Program-made: the position numbers and the translations under genes
In this document: piece after piece, positions 1 through 8,540 of the stretch
Layout of the letters: the number at the start of each line of letters is the position of its first letter
How positions within the stretch are numbered: the first letter of the stretch is position 1
Notes under the pieces: generated by a model
The model's database searches: none
Told to the model about the DNA's origin: nothing
The model's input: the letters and a program-made list of their open reading frames with translations, nothing else
Assembly (NCBI GenBank): GCA_010028775.1
Contig: RHAF01000002.1
Span: 1-40,705, forward strand
Direction: 5' to 3'
Source: Verrucomicrobiota bacterium
GTDB taxonomy: Bacteria > Verrucomicrobiota > Verrucomicrobiia > Methylacidiphilales > Verrucolacustridaceae
Length of the DNA: 40,705 nt

Positions 1-1
1 C

Positions 2-994
2 AGCCTCAACCCCCTGCGCCGCCGCAAAGTCGCCGTCATCGGCTTCGGCTCCCAGGGACATGCCCACGCCCTCAACCTCAAGAACAGCGGCATCCGGGTG
101 ACCATCGGACTCTACAAAGGCAGCAAATCCATACCCGTGGCGAAAAAACACGGCTTCAAGGTTCTCCCCACCGCGGAGGCGGTTCGCGGGGCCGACGTGA
201 TTTTTGTCGCCGTTCCCGACCTGAAAATCCCCGCCGTGTACGAAAAGGACATCGCCCCCAACCTTCGCAAGGGTCAGTGTCTTCTCTTCAGCCACGGATT
301 CGCCATTCACTACAAAACCGTCCGCCCCCCGAAGAATGTCGACGTGATCCTCGTCGCGCCCAAGGGGCCCGGACACATCGTCCGACGGCAGTACCAGGAG
401 GGCCGGGGCGTGCCCGCCCTGTTCGCCGTCCAACAAAACCCGTCCGGCCAGGCACGCGCCATCGCCATGGCCTGGGCCCGCGGAATCGGCGCCACGCGCG
501 CCGGCCTGCTGCAGACCACCTTTAAGGAGGAGACGGAGACCGATCTTTTCGGCGAACAGGCCGTGTTGTGCGGGGGAACCTCCGCCCTGATCCAGGCCGG
601 GTTTGAGGTCTTGGTGAAGGCCGGCTACCAACCGGAGGTCGCCTACTTTGAGGTTCTGCATGAATTGAAGCTCATCGTGGACCTGATCAACGAATCCGGC
701 ATCGCCGGCATGCGCTTCTCGATCTCCGAGACGGCCAAGTACGGGGATGTCACCCGCGGACCCCGCGTGGTGGATGCCCGGACGAAAAAGGCCATGCAGT
801 CGGTCCTCCAGGAAATCCGTAACGGGAAATTCGCCCGCGAATGGGTCAAGGAGAGCCGCACCGGCATGAAGCGCTATCACAAGCTGCTGAAGCAGGGCGA
901 GAAGCACCCCATCGAAAAAACGGGGGCCCGCCTCCGCGGCCTAATGCCCTGGATCCGTCGCCGGAACCTCAAGGGCGCCCAAGCCGCGTACTAA
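2..994 (+). CDS. ilvC: Ketol-acid reductoisomerase, 5' end truncated by window edge
   Basis: Open frame from nt 2 reads [43 protein letters not shown] (Rossmann [13 protein letters not shown]), then [31 protein letters not shown] and [16 protein letters not shown], all KARI signatures. Confidence 0.95.
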   Translation, partial: SLNPLRRRKVAVIGFGSQGHAHALNLKNSGIRVTIGLYKGSKSIPVAKKHGFKVLPTAEAVRGADVIFVAVPDLKIPAVYEKDIAPNLRKGQCLLFSHGFAIHYKTVRPPKNVDVILVAPKGPGHIVRRQYQEGRGVPALFAVQQNPSGQARAIAMAWARGIGATRAGLLQTTFKEETETDLFGEQAVLCGGTSALIQAGFEVLVKAGYQPEVAYFEVLHELKLIVDLINESGIAGMRFSISETAKYGDVTRGPRVVDARTKKAMQSVLQEIRNGKFAREWVKESRTGMKRYHKLLKQGEKHPIEKTGARLRGLMPWIRRRNLKGAQAAY

Positions 995-1056
995 GGCAAC
1001 CCCCACGCCTCCCCGCCGGAGGTGCAACTTCCGCCTTTTCAGGCTAGGCTATTCCC

Positions 1057-2622
1057 ATGGCCAGCGATCGCATTCTGATTTTTGACACCACTCTCCGGGA
1101 CGGAGAGCAGTGCCCCGGTGCGGCCATGACTCCCCGGCAAAAGCTGGAGGTGGCCCGGCAACTGGCACGCTTGGGCGTGGACATCATCGAGGCCGGATTC
1201 CCCATCGCCAGCCAGGGGGATTTTGATTCTGTCCGGGAGATTGCCCGGGTGGTCCGCGGGCCGGTGATCTGCGGGTTGGCCCGCTGTGTACCGGCCGATA
1301 TCGATGCCGCCGGGGCAGCGGTGAAACCCGCCGGGAAAAAGGGGCGGATCCACGTCTTTCTCGGCACCAGCAAAATCCACCGCGAGTTCAAGCTGGGCAA
1401 GGCCCGGGATGAAATCCTCCGCTTGGCCGCCGAGGGAGTGCGCCGGGCCTGCAAGTTCACCCCGAATGTGGAATTTTCCCCGGAGGATGCCTCGCGCACG
1501 GAGATCGACTTCCTCGTCGAGGTGGTGGAAGCCGCCATCGGCGCCGGAGCCACCACCATCAACCTTCCCGACACCACCGGCTACGCCACCCCGGAAGAGT
1601 ACGGCCGGATGTTTGCCGAGGTAATCGCCCGCGCCCGCGGCTCGGAAAACGCCATCTTCAGCACCCACTGCCACAATGATCTCGGTTTGGCGGTGGCCAA
1701 CTCGCTGGCCGGCGTTCAGTCCGGCGCCCGGCAGGTCGAATGCACCCTCAACGGCATCGGGGAGCGGGCCGGTAATGCCGCCTTGGAGGAGATCGTCATG
1801 GCTTTGCGCACCCGGCAGGATGCCTTTTCCCACCTGTACACGGGCATCCAGACAAGGGAGATCGTCCGTTCCTCCCGCCTGGTTTCCGCGGCCTGCAGTT
1901 TCGCGGTTCCTCGCAACAAGGCCATCGTCGGCCTGAACGCCTTTGCCCACAGCTCCGGCATCCACCAGGACGGCATCCTGAAAAAACGGGAAACCTACGA
2001 AATCATGGATCCCGAGGAAGTCGGCTGGGGAAAAACGGAGCTCCCGCTGACCAAACACAGCGGAAGGGCGGCCGTGGCCTCCCGCCTCAAGCACCTCGGA
2101 TACGCCCTGAAGCCGGCCGAACTGCAGGCTGTTTTCACGCGCTTCAAGGAGATCGGCGACCGGAAAAAGTTTGTTTATGACGACGACTTGGTCTCTCTCG
2201 TGGGAGCCCAGATCCAGGTGGCCCGGGAGACCTATTCCCTGGAAAGCCTGCATGTCGCATCCGGGACCGGCGAGAAACCGGTGGCCAAGATTTCCCTGAA
2301 GCGGGGACGGCAGACGTTGTCCGCCACCGGGACCGGGGACGGTGCGGTGGATGCCGTGCTGAAAACCATCGACCGCATCACCGGTCTCCGGGGACACCTC
2401 CTCGACTACCAGGTGCGGGCCGTGACGGAGGGCAAGGACGCGGTGGGAGAGGTCAGCCTCAGCGTGCGTTTTGACTCCAAGGGAGAGGCGGCAGCCGGAC
2501 GGGCCGCAGCCACGGATGTGATCGAATCAAGCGGCCGCGCCTATCTGGCGGCCTCCAACCGTTGGCTTGCCGAAGGCGGCCGGGCCTCCAAAAAGACCCG
2601 GCGCGCCTTGGGCCAACCTTAA
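1057..2622 (+). CDS. leuA: 2-isopropylmalate synthase
   Basis: 521 aa; FDTTLRDGEQCPGAAMT, STHCHNDLGLAVANSLAGVQSGARQVECTLNGIGERAGN, AHSSGIHQDGILK; C-terminal LeuA regulatory domain-like region. Confidence 0.95.
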   Translation: MASDRILIFDTTLRDGEQCPGAAMTPRQKLEVARQLARLGVDIIEAGFPIASQGDFDSVREIARVVRGPVICGLARCVPADIDAAGAAVKPAGKKGRIHVFLGTSKIHREFKLGKARDEILRLAAEGVRRACKFTPNVEFSPEDASRTEIDFLVEVVEAAIGAGATTINLPDTTGYATPEEYGRMFAEVIARARGSENAIFSTHCHNDLGLAVANSLAGVQSGARQVECTLNGIGERAGNAALEEIVMALRTRQDAFSHLYTGIQTREIVRSSRLVSAACSFAVPRNKAIVGLNAFAHSSGIHQDGILKKRETYEIMDPEEVGWGKTELPLTKHSGRAAVASRLKHLGYALKPAELQAVFTRFKEIGDRKKFVYDDDLVSLVGAQIQVARETYSLESLHVASGTGEKPVAKISLKRGRQTLSATGTGDGAVDAVLKTIDRITGLRGHLLDYQVRAVTEGKDAVGEVSLSVRFDSKGEAAAGRAAATDVIESSGRAYLAASNRWLAEGGRASKKTRRALGQP

Positions 2623-2626
2623 ACCA

Positions 2627-3262
2627 TCAATCGAAACTCGGATTGCGGGGGCCACTCTCGTAATCGAATTCAGAGGAGCGCTCGCGGGAATCCTCGCGGT
2701 GCGGCCGGTCATCCCGACGATCCCGACGAGGTCCGCCATCCCGTTCCCCGACCGACTTGGCACCGTTGACAATGAGCAAACGCCCCATGAAATCGGTATC
2801 GTGGAGTTTCTTGGCGGCATCCTGGGCCCCTTCGAGGGTTTGCATCTCGACGAAACCAAACCCCTTGGAGTTCGATCCCTTGTCGCGCACCACCTCAACG
2901 TTTTTCACCCCCGCCACTTTGGCAAAGTGGTCGAAGATGTCGCTTTCCGAGGCGTCATAGGAGAGGTTGCCCACGTAGAGCCGCGGGGTAAGCACCTCCA
3001 TCGGGGGCGCTGAACGCGGCGGCCGGGGCGCCCGGGGGGCGTCAGCACGACCGTTCCGTGGGCGATCCTGGCTGAAGGAGGGTTTGGAAGATTCCCCACC
3101 CAATCCGATCAATCGCTTTAAAAATCCCCAAAACCCTCCGCCTCCGGACTTGTGTTCGCGGCGGGAACCGCCCCGATCCCCACCATAACGGTGGTGACGA
3201 CGGCGACGGCGTTCGTGGGGCCCGCCTCCCTGGCGGGATCCGTATCTGGGATTGTGACTCAT
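2627..3262 (-). CDS. RNA-binding protein with a single RRM domain flanked by Arg/Gly- and Arg/Asp-rich tails
   Basis: 211 aa; RNP2 LYVGNLSY and RNP1-like KGFGFVEM; N-term RRRRRHHRYGGDRGGSRR; C-term RRDRRDDRPHREDSRERSS. Confidence 0.88.
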   Translation of the reverse strand: MSHNPRYGSRQGGGPHERRRRRHHRYGGDRGGSRREHKSGGGGFWGFLKRLIGLGGESSKPSFSQDRPRNGRADAPRAPRPPRSAPPMEVLTPRLYVGNLSYDASESDIFDHFAKVAGVKNVEVVRDKGSNSKGFGFVEMQTLEGAQDAAKKLHDTDFMGRLLIVNGAKSVGERDGGPRRDRRDDRPHREDSRERSSEFDYESGPRNPSFD

Positions 3263-3394
3263 GTTTTAATGTGCGGCGGAAAGATAGGGCCCGTGCGGAC
3301 CAATCGGGCGAACAGCGCCCGAGGGACAGGGGGGGCGGCCAGATCGGCCAATCCTTCACCCCTGTGAGTTACTTTATCGTTCTCTTTGGGTCTG

Positions 3395-3482
3395 CGAGAA
3401 GGGTGGGAGCGCTGAATGGGATTCGGACCAGATCTCGTTCGATCTCAACCCCGAATCAAAGCGCTACTTGCGCAACTTCCCG
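3395..3482 (-). other. Degenerate tRNA-Pro(CGG)-like structured element (possible tRNA remnant or structured 5' leader)
   Basis: Minus-strand CGGGAAG-TT-GCGC-AAGTA-GCGC-(C)TTTGA-TTCGGGG-TTGAG...GGTCCGAATCC...CTTCTCG. A D-arm-like GCGC/GCGC, an anticodon-arm-like TTTGA/TTGAG with TTCGGGG loop and an acceptor-like CGGGAAG/CTTCTCG can all pair (with wobbles). The T-arm is malformed. Confidence 0.3.
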
Positions 3483-3581
3483 CCGTACTCCTTTCAAGAA
3501 AAAAACTTTATCCACAAATAAAGGTGATGGCAAGAAAATCGCAATCCGTTTAAGGATAATGCTTTAAGTCCAGTTCGGTTG

Positions 3582-4070
3582 TCAGGTGCTGGCCTTCGCC
3601 TCAAGCATGGGGGCCACATTCACGCTGCCGTTGCCCAGATAGAATCCGGCTCCGGCCTGCTGCGGGAGAAGCATCATCGCCAAGGCCTCCTTCCATGTTC
3701 CATCGACCCAGTAGGGATTTCCCAGAAAATCACCGGTTTGACCAAACTCACCGTAAAACCAGGTATAGTTGTCCAAACCCTCGGCAAAACCACCTTGCTG
3801 GGCCACGACCAGGGTTTTTCTGCCATCCTTGCCGTCCTCAGCCTGACAGATCAACTCCCCACCATCCTGCAACGTCCAGCGCACATCCCAGTAGGTCGTG
3901 TCACCTTCCGTCCAAGTCGAGCCATAGGTCCGGACCATCTGACTGAGTGCCCTGGCAAAGCGGTTCCAATCATCCACCGCCCACTCGCTGGGCTGCAGGA
4001 TCTGCTGCACCCGCTGCAGTCGGGTTCTCCACTCTTGGGTGATCCGGCGAAGTTCGACGCGGCTGATCAT
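3582..4070 (-). CDS. Hypothetical protein
   Basis: 162 aa ORF starting 7 nt downstream of the upstream minus-strand ORF's stop; coherent protein-like composition; no family recognised. Confidence 0.6.
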   Translation of the reverse strand: MISRVELRRITQEWRTRLQRVQQILQPSEWAVDDWNRFARALSQMVRTYGSTWTEGDTTYWDVRWTLQDGGELICQAEDGKDGRKTLVVAQQGGFAEGLDNYTWFYGEFGQTGDFLGNPYWVDGTWKEALAMMLLPQQAGAGFYLGNGSVNVAPMLEAKAST

Positions 4071-4077
4071 GACTCAC

Positions 4078-4713
4078 TCAGCGGCGGCGTTCGCCTGAAT
4101 CCCCCTCGAGGTTGGAGAGTCGCTGGCGAAGAACCCCGATATCCTTCTCCTGCCGGTTCAGCTGCGCCTTGGCCTGCTCGATCAGAGATTGCTGCTTGGC
4201 CAGTTGAGCCCCGGCCGATTCGAGGCCGCTGGCCAGCTCCGCATCTCTTGCCTGAAGGGAGGCCAGCTCCTTGTTGATCCTCTGCTCCATTTGGTCGACG
4301 GTCACACTCTGCCGCTGGATCTGCTTCCAAAGAACGTAACCACCAAAACAGGAGAGAGTCGCGCATCCAACAATGATCAGAAGCAACGCCAGCCCCACCC
4401 CGCTGAGGATGGAGCTGACCGCCCTCTGCTCCTTGCGTTGGCGGTCGATGCTGCGTTTGACGTTCAGGGCACTCGGGGTGGATGGATTCATGGCAGGCTC
4501 CTCTGGCTGGGTTTTGGACGATGAGGTTGTGGAGGTTTGGTACGTGGGATATCCGGCGGGGCGGGGGGGCCCCTTGATCACCACCACATCCGGGTCCTGT
4601 CCCTCCTGTTTGGGGACGGCTGATGCCGCCCCAAATGGAAGCTCAGGCTCCCCGGCAGATGATGAGTGGCTGAAGGTTTCCTTCATGGGTCCTTGCCCAC
4701 CGGATCTGAGCAT
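4078..4713 (-). CDS. Hypothetical single-pass membrane protein with C-terminal coiled coil (start could be 4686 or 4494)
   Basis: TM segment ILSGVGLALLLIIVGCATLSCFGGYVLW followed by a Gln/Glu/Lys-rich heptad-like region; several in-frame Met. Confidence 0.6.
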   Translation of the reverse strand: MLRSGGQGPMKETFSHSSSAGEPELPFGAASAVPKQEGQDPDVVVIKGPPRPAGYPTYQTSTTSSSKTQPEEPAMNPSTPSALNVKRSIDRQRKEQRAVSSILSGVGLALLLIIVGCATLSCFGGYVLWKQIQRQSVTVDQMEQRINKELASLQARDAELASGLESAGAQLAKQQSLIEQAKAQLNRQEKDIGVLRQRLSNLEGDSGERRR

Positions 4714-4803
4714 CGAACAGACGCTTGGCGAGCCATTCCTAAACGGCTTTTTACTTAATAGATGATAAATTCCATTTTTCCGATGTAACCGGATTTTTTG
4801 AAA

Positions 4804-5235
4804 TCAGCGGGCCGCTTTATCCGACCGTTGGCCTGCCGCTCCTTGCCCCGCCCATCCTTGTCCGCGCCGGATCAGGCTTTGTGCGTGAATCTGCAAGGCC
4901 TCGTCCGGCCGATGCCACATTCCCTCAAGGATTCGGCAAAGGGATTCCTCCCCTCCCGTTCCCAAGTCCGTGGCCAACCGGAGAAATTCATCGCGGCATT
5001 GGACCGGATAAAGCCCGGGACATGCCTTGGCTCTCTCCTCAAGCTTGGCCAAAAGCTCCTCTCTACGCCGGGAGTATCCGTTGACGTTCTCTTGCACGTG
5101 GAGATTTGGGCAAAACGCCCGGCTCCTGTCGAGTCTGCAGGAAAATAATTTGCTCGGAGGGCCGTCCCCTTCCGGCACATCGCAAGTTTTTCCGGCATGG
5201 TTGCCTGCCCCACCCCCATGAAGGCAAACTCCCAT
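4804..5235 (-). CDS. Hypothetical protein (start uncertain)
   Basis: 143 aa ORF with plausible helical region SRRREELLAKLEERAKACPGLYPVQCRDEFLRLATDL. The annotated start is only 3 nt from a divergent ORF start, so the real start is probably internal. Confidence 0.4.
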   Translation of the reverse strand: MGVCLHGGGAGNHAGKTCDVPEGDGPPSKLFSCRLDRSRAFCPNLHVQENVNGYSRRREELLAKLEERAKACPGLYPVQCRDEFLRLATDLGTGGEESLCRILEGMWHRPDEALQIHAQSLIRRGQGWAGQGAAGQRSDKAAR

Positions 5236-5237
5236 TC

Positions 5238-5615
5238 ATGAGGTTTTCCTGGGGATCCGCCGCCGCCGGAACCGCTTTCGGGGCACTGACCGCAGTGGGA
5301 CCCTGGTTCCAGGGCCTTCCCCGTGAATCCGCCGCCCTGTTCTCCGTCGGCCTTTTCCTCACCTACGCCTCGATCGGATTTCTGGTGGGCATCCTACCGA
5401 TGGGCAGCAACCGGTTTGTCGCAGGCGGGCTCTGGGGATTCCTCTACAGCGTTCCCGGTGCCATCTTCACCGCCGTTCCCTATCCCCTGGCGGCGGATGC
5501 GCCGGCTTACTACCGCGAGTTTGTCGGCGGCGGCCTTCGGGCCGTCCTCCTGACCCTGGTTTTCGGATCGCTCGCCGGCATTTGGGCAGCGTGGTTTCGC
5601 CGGCCCAACCCATGA
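5238..5615 (+). CDS. Small multi-pass membrane protein, unknown function
   Basis: ATG at 5238; hydrophobic segments FSVGLFLTYASIGFLVGIL, FVAGGLWGFLYSVPGAIFTAV, AVLLTLVFGSLAGIWAAWF. Confidence 0.6.
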   Translation: MRFSWGSAAAGTAFGALTAVGPWFQGLPRESAALFSVGLFLTYASIGFLVGILPMGSNRFVAGGLWGFLYSVPGAIFTAVPYPLAADAPAYYREFVGGGLRAVLLTLVFGSLAGIWAAWFRRPNP

Positions 5616-5836
5616 GCTTCTTTCCGATTCTCACCCGGCTGAACGGGCTTCTCTACCGCCGGGATCTCGCCCGGCTCAGCCCCCGCGACCGAACCCTAGC
5701 CCGAACCTGGATGATCCAGTTCTTGAAAGCCAACCACCCCGAGTGGGATTCCAAAAGAATCGACCAGGAATACGAACGCCTGCTCGACTGTCGCCCCATG
5801 GCCATCGACGAGTGGAAAAGGAGAATGAGGGAATGA
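5612..5836 (+). CDS. Small hypothetical protein
   Basis: 74 aa from ATG 5612 overlapping the previous stop (ATGA); MSFFPILTRLNGLLYRRDLARLSPRDRTLARTWMIQFLKANHPEWDSKRIDQEYERLL. Confidence 0.55.
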   Translation: MSFFPILTRLNGLLYRRDLARLSPRDRTLARTWMIQFLKANHPEWDSKRIDQEYERLLDCRPMAIDEWKRRMRE

Positions 5837-6369
5837 ACCAGGCTTCCGCGGTTCTGATCCTGGGCCTTGCCCTTTCTCCATGCCTAGCCGAGCCCCCACC
5901 TCAGCCGGTCGCTTTTCGTGTCGGTCCCCTTCTTTTTGAGAGACCGGAAAGCTGGAAATGGGTCAAACCCGAGGGCTCTTTTCGTGCGGCCCAGCTGGAA
6001 AAATCGGTCTCCGGAAAACCCCCTGTCGTCATGGTTTTTTCCCGCTTCCCCGCCGGCGCCGGAGGCACTGTCCAGGCCAACGTCGAGCGATGGGTCGGAC
6101 AGTTTTCCAAAACCACCTACCCCCCGGAGGTGCAGACCATCCCCGGAAAGGTCTGCCCTGTCACCCGGGTCAAGGTCCGCGGTTCCCTGAAAGACGGAAC
6201 TCCCGGGGGCCCGGAAAAGGGAATCCCAGACGCCCTTCTGCTGGGGGCCATCCTGGAGGCCGAGGGGGGGATGATCGTGGTGAAAATCGTTGGACCCGAG
6301 TCCGCCTTGACCCGGGAGGAAAAAACCTTCGATGGCCTGATTTCCGCCGCGACGGAAAAGAAGCCCTAG
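5833..6369 (+). CDS. Secreted hypothetical protein
   Basis: ATG 5833 in an ATGA overlap; signal-peptide-like MNQASAVLILGLALSPCLAEPPP; 178 aa. Confidence 0.6.
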   Translation: MNQASAVLILGLALSPCLAEPPPQPVAFRVGPLLFERPESWKWVKPEGSFRAAQLEKSVSGKPPVVMVFSRFPAGAGGTVQANVERWVGQFSKTTYPPEVQTIPGKVCPVTRVKVRGSLKDGTPGGPEKGIPDALLLGAILEAEGGMIVVKIVGPESALTREEKTFDGLISAATEKKP

Positions 6370-6758
6370 TCTTGAATCGCTTCGAGTTCCCCCGAGCCTG
6401 TTAATTTCCAGCGGCGGTAAAAACAGCTCCTCGATCCGGTGTGGCAGGCCGCGCCCCCCGCCGGCAAACGCACCCGCAAGAGAACGCAGTCCTGGTCACA
6501 ATCGATCCTGATCTCCTCTACCTCGAGAAAGTTTCCGGAGGTTTCTCCCTTCACCCACAGCTTGTTTCTCGAGCGGCTGAAGAAGGTCGCCTTACGGTTC
6601 CTGCGGGTTGCCTCCAAGGCCTCGCGGTTCATGTGGGCCACCATGAGAATTTCCCCCGAGGAACTATCCACCGCCACAGCCGTGAGGAGCCCTTGGGCGT
6701 CAAATTTCGGGGCGAACGTCCCCTCGCCCCCGTTTTTTTTGGAAGGCTGGCTTTTCAT
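6366..6758 (-). CDS. hisI: Phosphoribosyl-AMP cyclohydrolase
   Basis: 130 aa; ILMVAHMNREALEATRRNRKATFFSRSRNKLWVKGETSGNFLEVEEIRIDCDQDCVLLRV, AACHTGSRSCFYR. Confidence 0.95.
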   Translation of the reverse strand: MKSQPSKKNGGEGTFAPKFDAQGLLTAVAVDSSSGEILMVAHMNREALEATRRNRKATFFSRSRNKLWVKGETSGNFLEVEEIRIDCDQDCVLLRVRLPAGGAACHTGSRSCFYRRWKLTGSGELEAIQD

Positions 6759-6776
6759 CCGGGTCTCCCCGGGGCC

Positions 6777-7838
6777 TTACTTTTTGGCAGGAGCCGGAGC
6801 GGGCGCGGGAGGGGCCGAGACCGGAGGCGTGGTCGCCGTCACGGGCGCGGGGGCGGGAGGAGCCGGAAGCAGGATCTTCACCGCTGCCTCCTTGCGCAAA
6901 TCCTCGAGGAGAAGCCGGGTGGCCTCACCCTGCTTCAGGCGCTTGAGGTGGGCCATGATCTCGTTTTTCACATCCTCCAGCTTGAGGGTTTTGGCCGCTT
7001 CCTTGGCCTTGACCTTCAGAAAGTGGAACCCAAAGGGGGTCTCGAAAACCTTGCTGATTTTCCCGGTAGCAGTACTAAACGCCACTTCCTCAAATTTCGG
7101 GGTCATCTGCCCCTTGCCAAAAGGGGGCAACTCGCCACCCCTTGCCTTGCTGCCGGGATCATCGGAAACCTCTTGGGCGACTTTTTCAAACGGCTCACCC
7201 TTGTTCACCCGGGCCAAAGCGGCCTCAGCGGCCTTCTGCTTTTGCGCCTTGGTGGCAGCATCGGCGGAGGAATCAACCTTCACTAGAACATGCTGGGCCT
7301 GAACCGTCTCGCCTCTCTGCCAGAGCTTGGGGTTATCCGCATAGAATTTCTGCACCTCCGCATCGGTGGGCGTCTGCAGGGAAGGCTCCACCCGCACCCG
7401 CATCAGGTTGTCGACCTCGATCTTTTGCTGAATTTCAGTCAGCATGGCTTGTTCGGTGGTCTTGGCCTTGGCCAACTGCTCTTCGAAGGCCTTGGCATCG
7501 GGAAAATTTTTCTTCATTCGCTCAAGCTGCTCCTTGGCCAGGGTGGCCGCATTGGTTAGGGGGGACTTGCGGGCTTCCGCCAAGGCCACCTGGCGGTTGA
7601 TTAATTGGTTGAGAATGTTCACCTCGAGGGACCCCAGTTGGGCGGCGGGCACCTTGTCCCTGGAGAGGTTAAAATTGGTCAGGGCCTTGTTGACCTCGGC
7701 ATCCAACTGACCCCGGGTGATCTTGATCCCCTTGCCTTCAGCCACCACGAAACGGGGATTCTTGGGGTCCTTGACCGCACAACCGGCGACCAAAACTGCT
7801 GCCACGAGGGTTAAAACCAGGGGGAAATGTTTTTGCAT
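6777..7838 (-). CDS. PpiC-type peptidyl-prolyl cis-trans isomerase / PrsA-SurA-like lipoprotein foldase
   Basis: Lipobox-like MQKHFPLVLTLVAAVLVAGCAVKD; AQHVLVKVDSSADA..., FEKVAQEVSDDPGSKARGGELPPFGKGQMTPKFEEVAFS rotamase core; Pro/Ala-rich tail. Confidence 0.9.
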   Translation of the reverse strand: MQKHFPLVLTLVAAVLVAGCAVKDPKNPRFVVAEGKGIKITRGQLDAEVNKALTNFNLSRDKVPAAQLGSLEVNILNQLINRQVALAEARKSPLTNAATLAKEQLERMKKNFPDAKAFEEQLAKAKTTEQAMLTEIQQKIEVDNLMRVRVEPSLQTPTDAEVQKFYADNPKLWQRGETVQAQHVLVKVDSSADAATKAQKQKAAEAALARVNKGEPFEKVAQEVSDDPGSKARGGELPPFGKGQMTPKFEEVAFSTATGKISKVFETPFGFHFLKVKAKEAAKTLKLEDVKNEIMAHLKRLKQGEATRLLLEDLRKEAAVKILLPAPPAPAPVTATTPPVSAPPAPAPAPAKK

Positions 7839-7925
7839 AGAACCAGTTAGGTAAGGGCAGAACCCCCTTTTTGGCAAGCTTGTGAAACATGCTCTTTCTT
7901 CCCCCTTGCCAACCCTTCGGCCAGC

Positions 7926-8300
7926 GTGAATCGTGCCCGCATGACAACCGGCCCGATTTTTTACGCCCTAATCGGTCTGCTCGCCGGGTTGGCCTCGGGG
8001 TGTTTCGGGATCGGGGGAGGAGCCCTGATCGTCCCCGTCCTCACCCTCTTTTGCGGGGTTCCTTACCCGGTGGCGGTGGGAACCTCCCTGGCCCTGATCA
8101 TTCCGATCACCCTGGCCGGCTCCCTTACCCACTGGAAACTGAACACCATCGACTGGAAAATTGCCGCCGCCTGCGCCATTACCGGGATGATCGGGGCGGT
8201 GGCCGGATCCCTCCTCATCCAGAGGATTCCCGAAATGGCCGCCCGCCGGGCTTTCTCCGTCTTTCTTATCTACGCCGCCTGGCGTCTTTGGGCGAAATAA
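7926..8300 (+). CDS. Short TauE/SafE (TSUP) family permease, about half the usual length
   Basis: LLAGLASGCFGIGGGALIVPVLTLFCGVPYPVAVGTSLALIIPITLAGSLTHWK is the TSUP repeat motif; 124 aa only; ATG at 7941 possible. Confidence 0.8.
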   Translation: MNRARMTTGPIFYALIGLLAGLASGCFGIGGGALIVPVLTLFCGVPYPVAVGTSLALIIPITLAGSLTHWKLNTIDWKIAAACAITGMIGAVAGSLLIQRIPEMAARRAFSVFLIYAAWRLWAK

Positions 8301-8388
8301 CCCCAAGATCGGCTCCCTACCTCCAATCCTCCGCCTTCCAACCGCCCGTTCTTGCCCGTTACGCTCGAACTGGTTAATCTTCCACGAT

Positions 8389-8461
8389 TGCCGCGTGGTG
8401 CAATTGGTAGCACACCACACTCTGGATGTGGGTGTTCTTGGTTCGAGTCCAAGCGCGGCAG
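8389..8461 (+). tRNA. tRNA-Gln (anticodon CTG)
   Basis: TGCCGCG/CGCGGCA acceptor; GTGC/GCAC D stem; CCACA-CTCTGGA-TGTGG anticodon arm; CTTGG-TTCGAGT-CCAAG T arm; discriminator G; CCA not encoded. Confidence 0.95.
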
Positions 8462-8540
8462 CGACCCGTGAGCCGCGCGAAGAGATGAAGATCAGGATTA
8501 AGTCCCCCCTGCTCAACGGGTGATGATCCAACATTCACGC

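Noticed and set aside
1039-2397. 452-aa minus-strand ORF opposite leuA
   Set aside because: Low-complexity Gly/Ala/Asp-rich translation with no family signature; fully antisense to a clear leuA. Typical spurious ORF in GC-rich DNA.
3263-3581. Intergenic gap considered as oriC or tmRNA
   Set aside because: Only one DnaA box, no dnaA/dnaN neighbours, and no tmRNA-type 3' end or tag reading frame.
7968-8534. 188-aa minus ORF containing LEPRTPTSRVWCATNCTTRQS
   Set aside because: Antisense translation of the tRNA-Gln gene plus the TSUP gene; a known artefact pattern.
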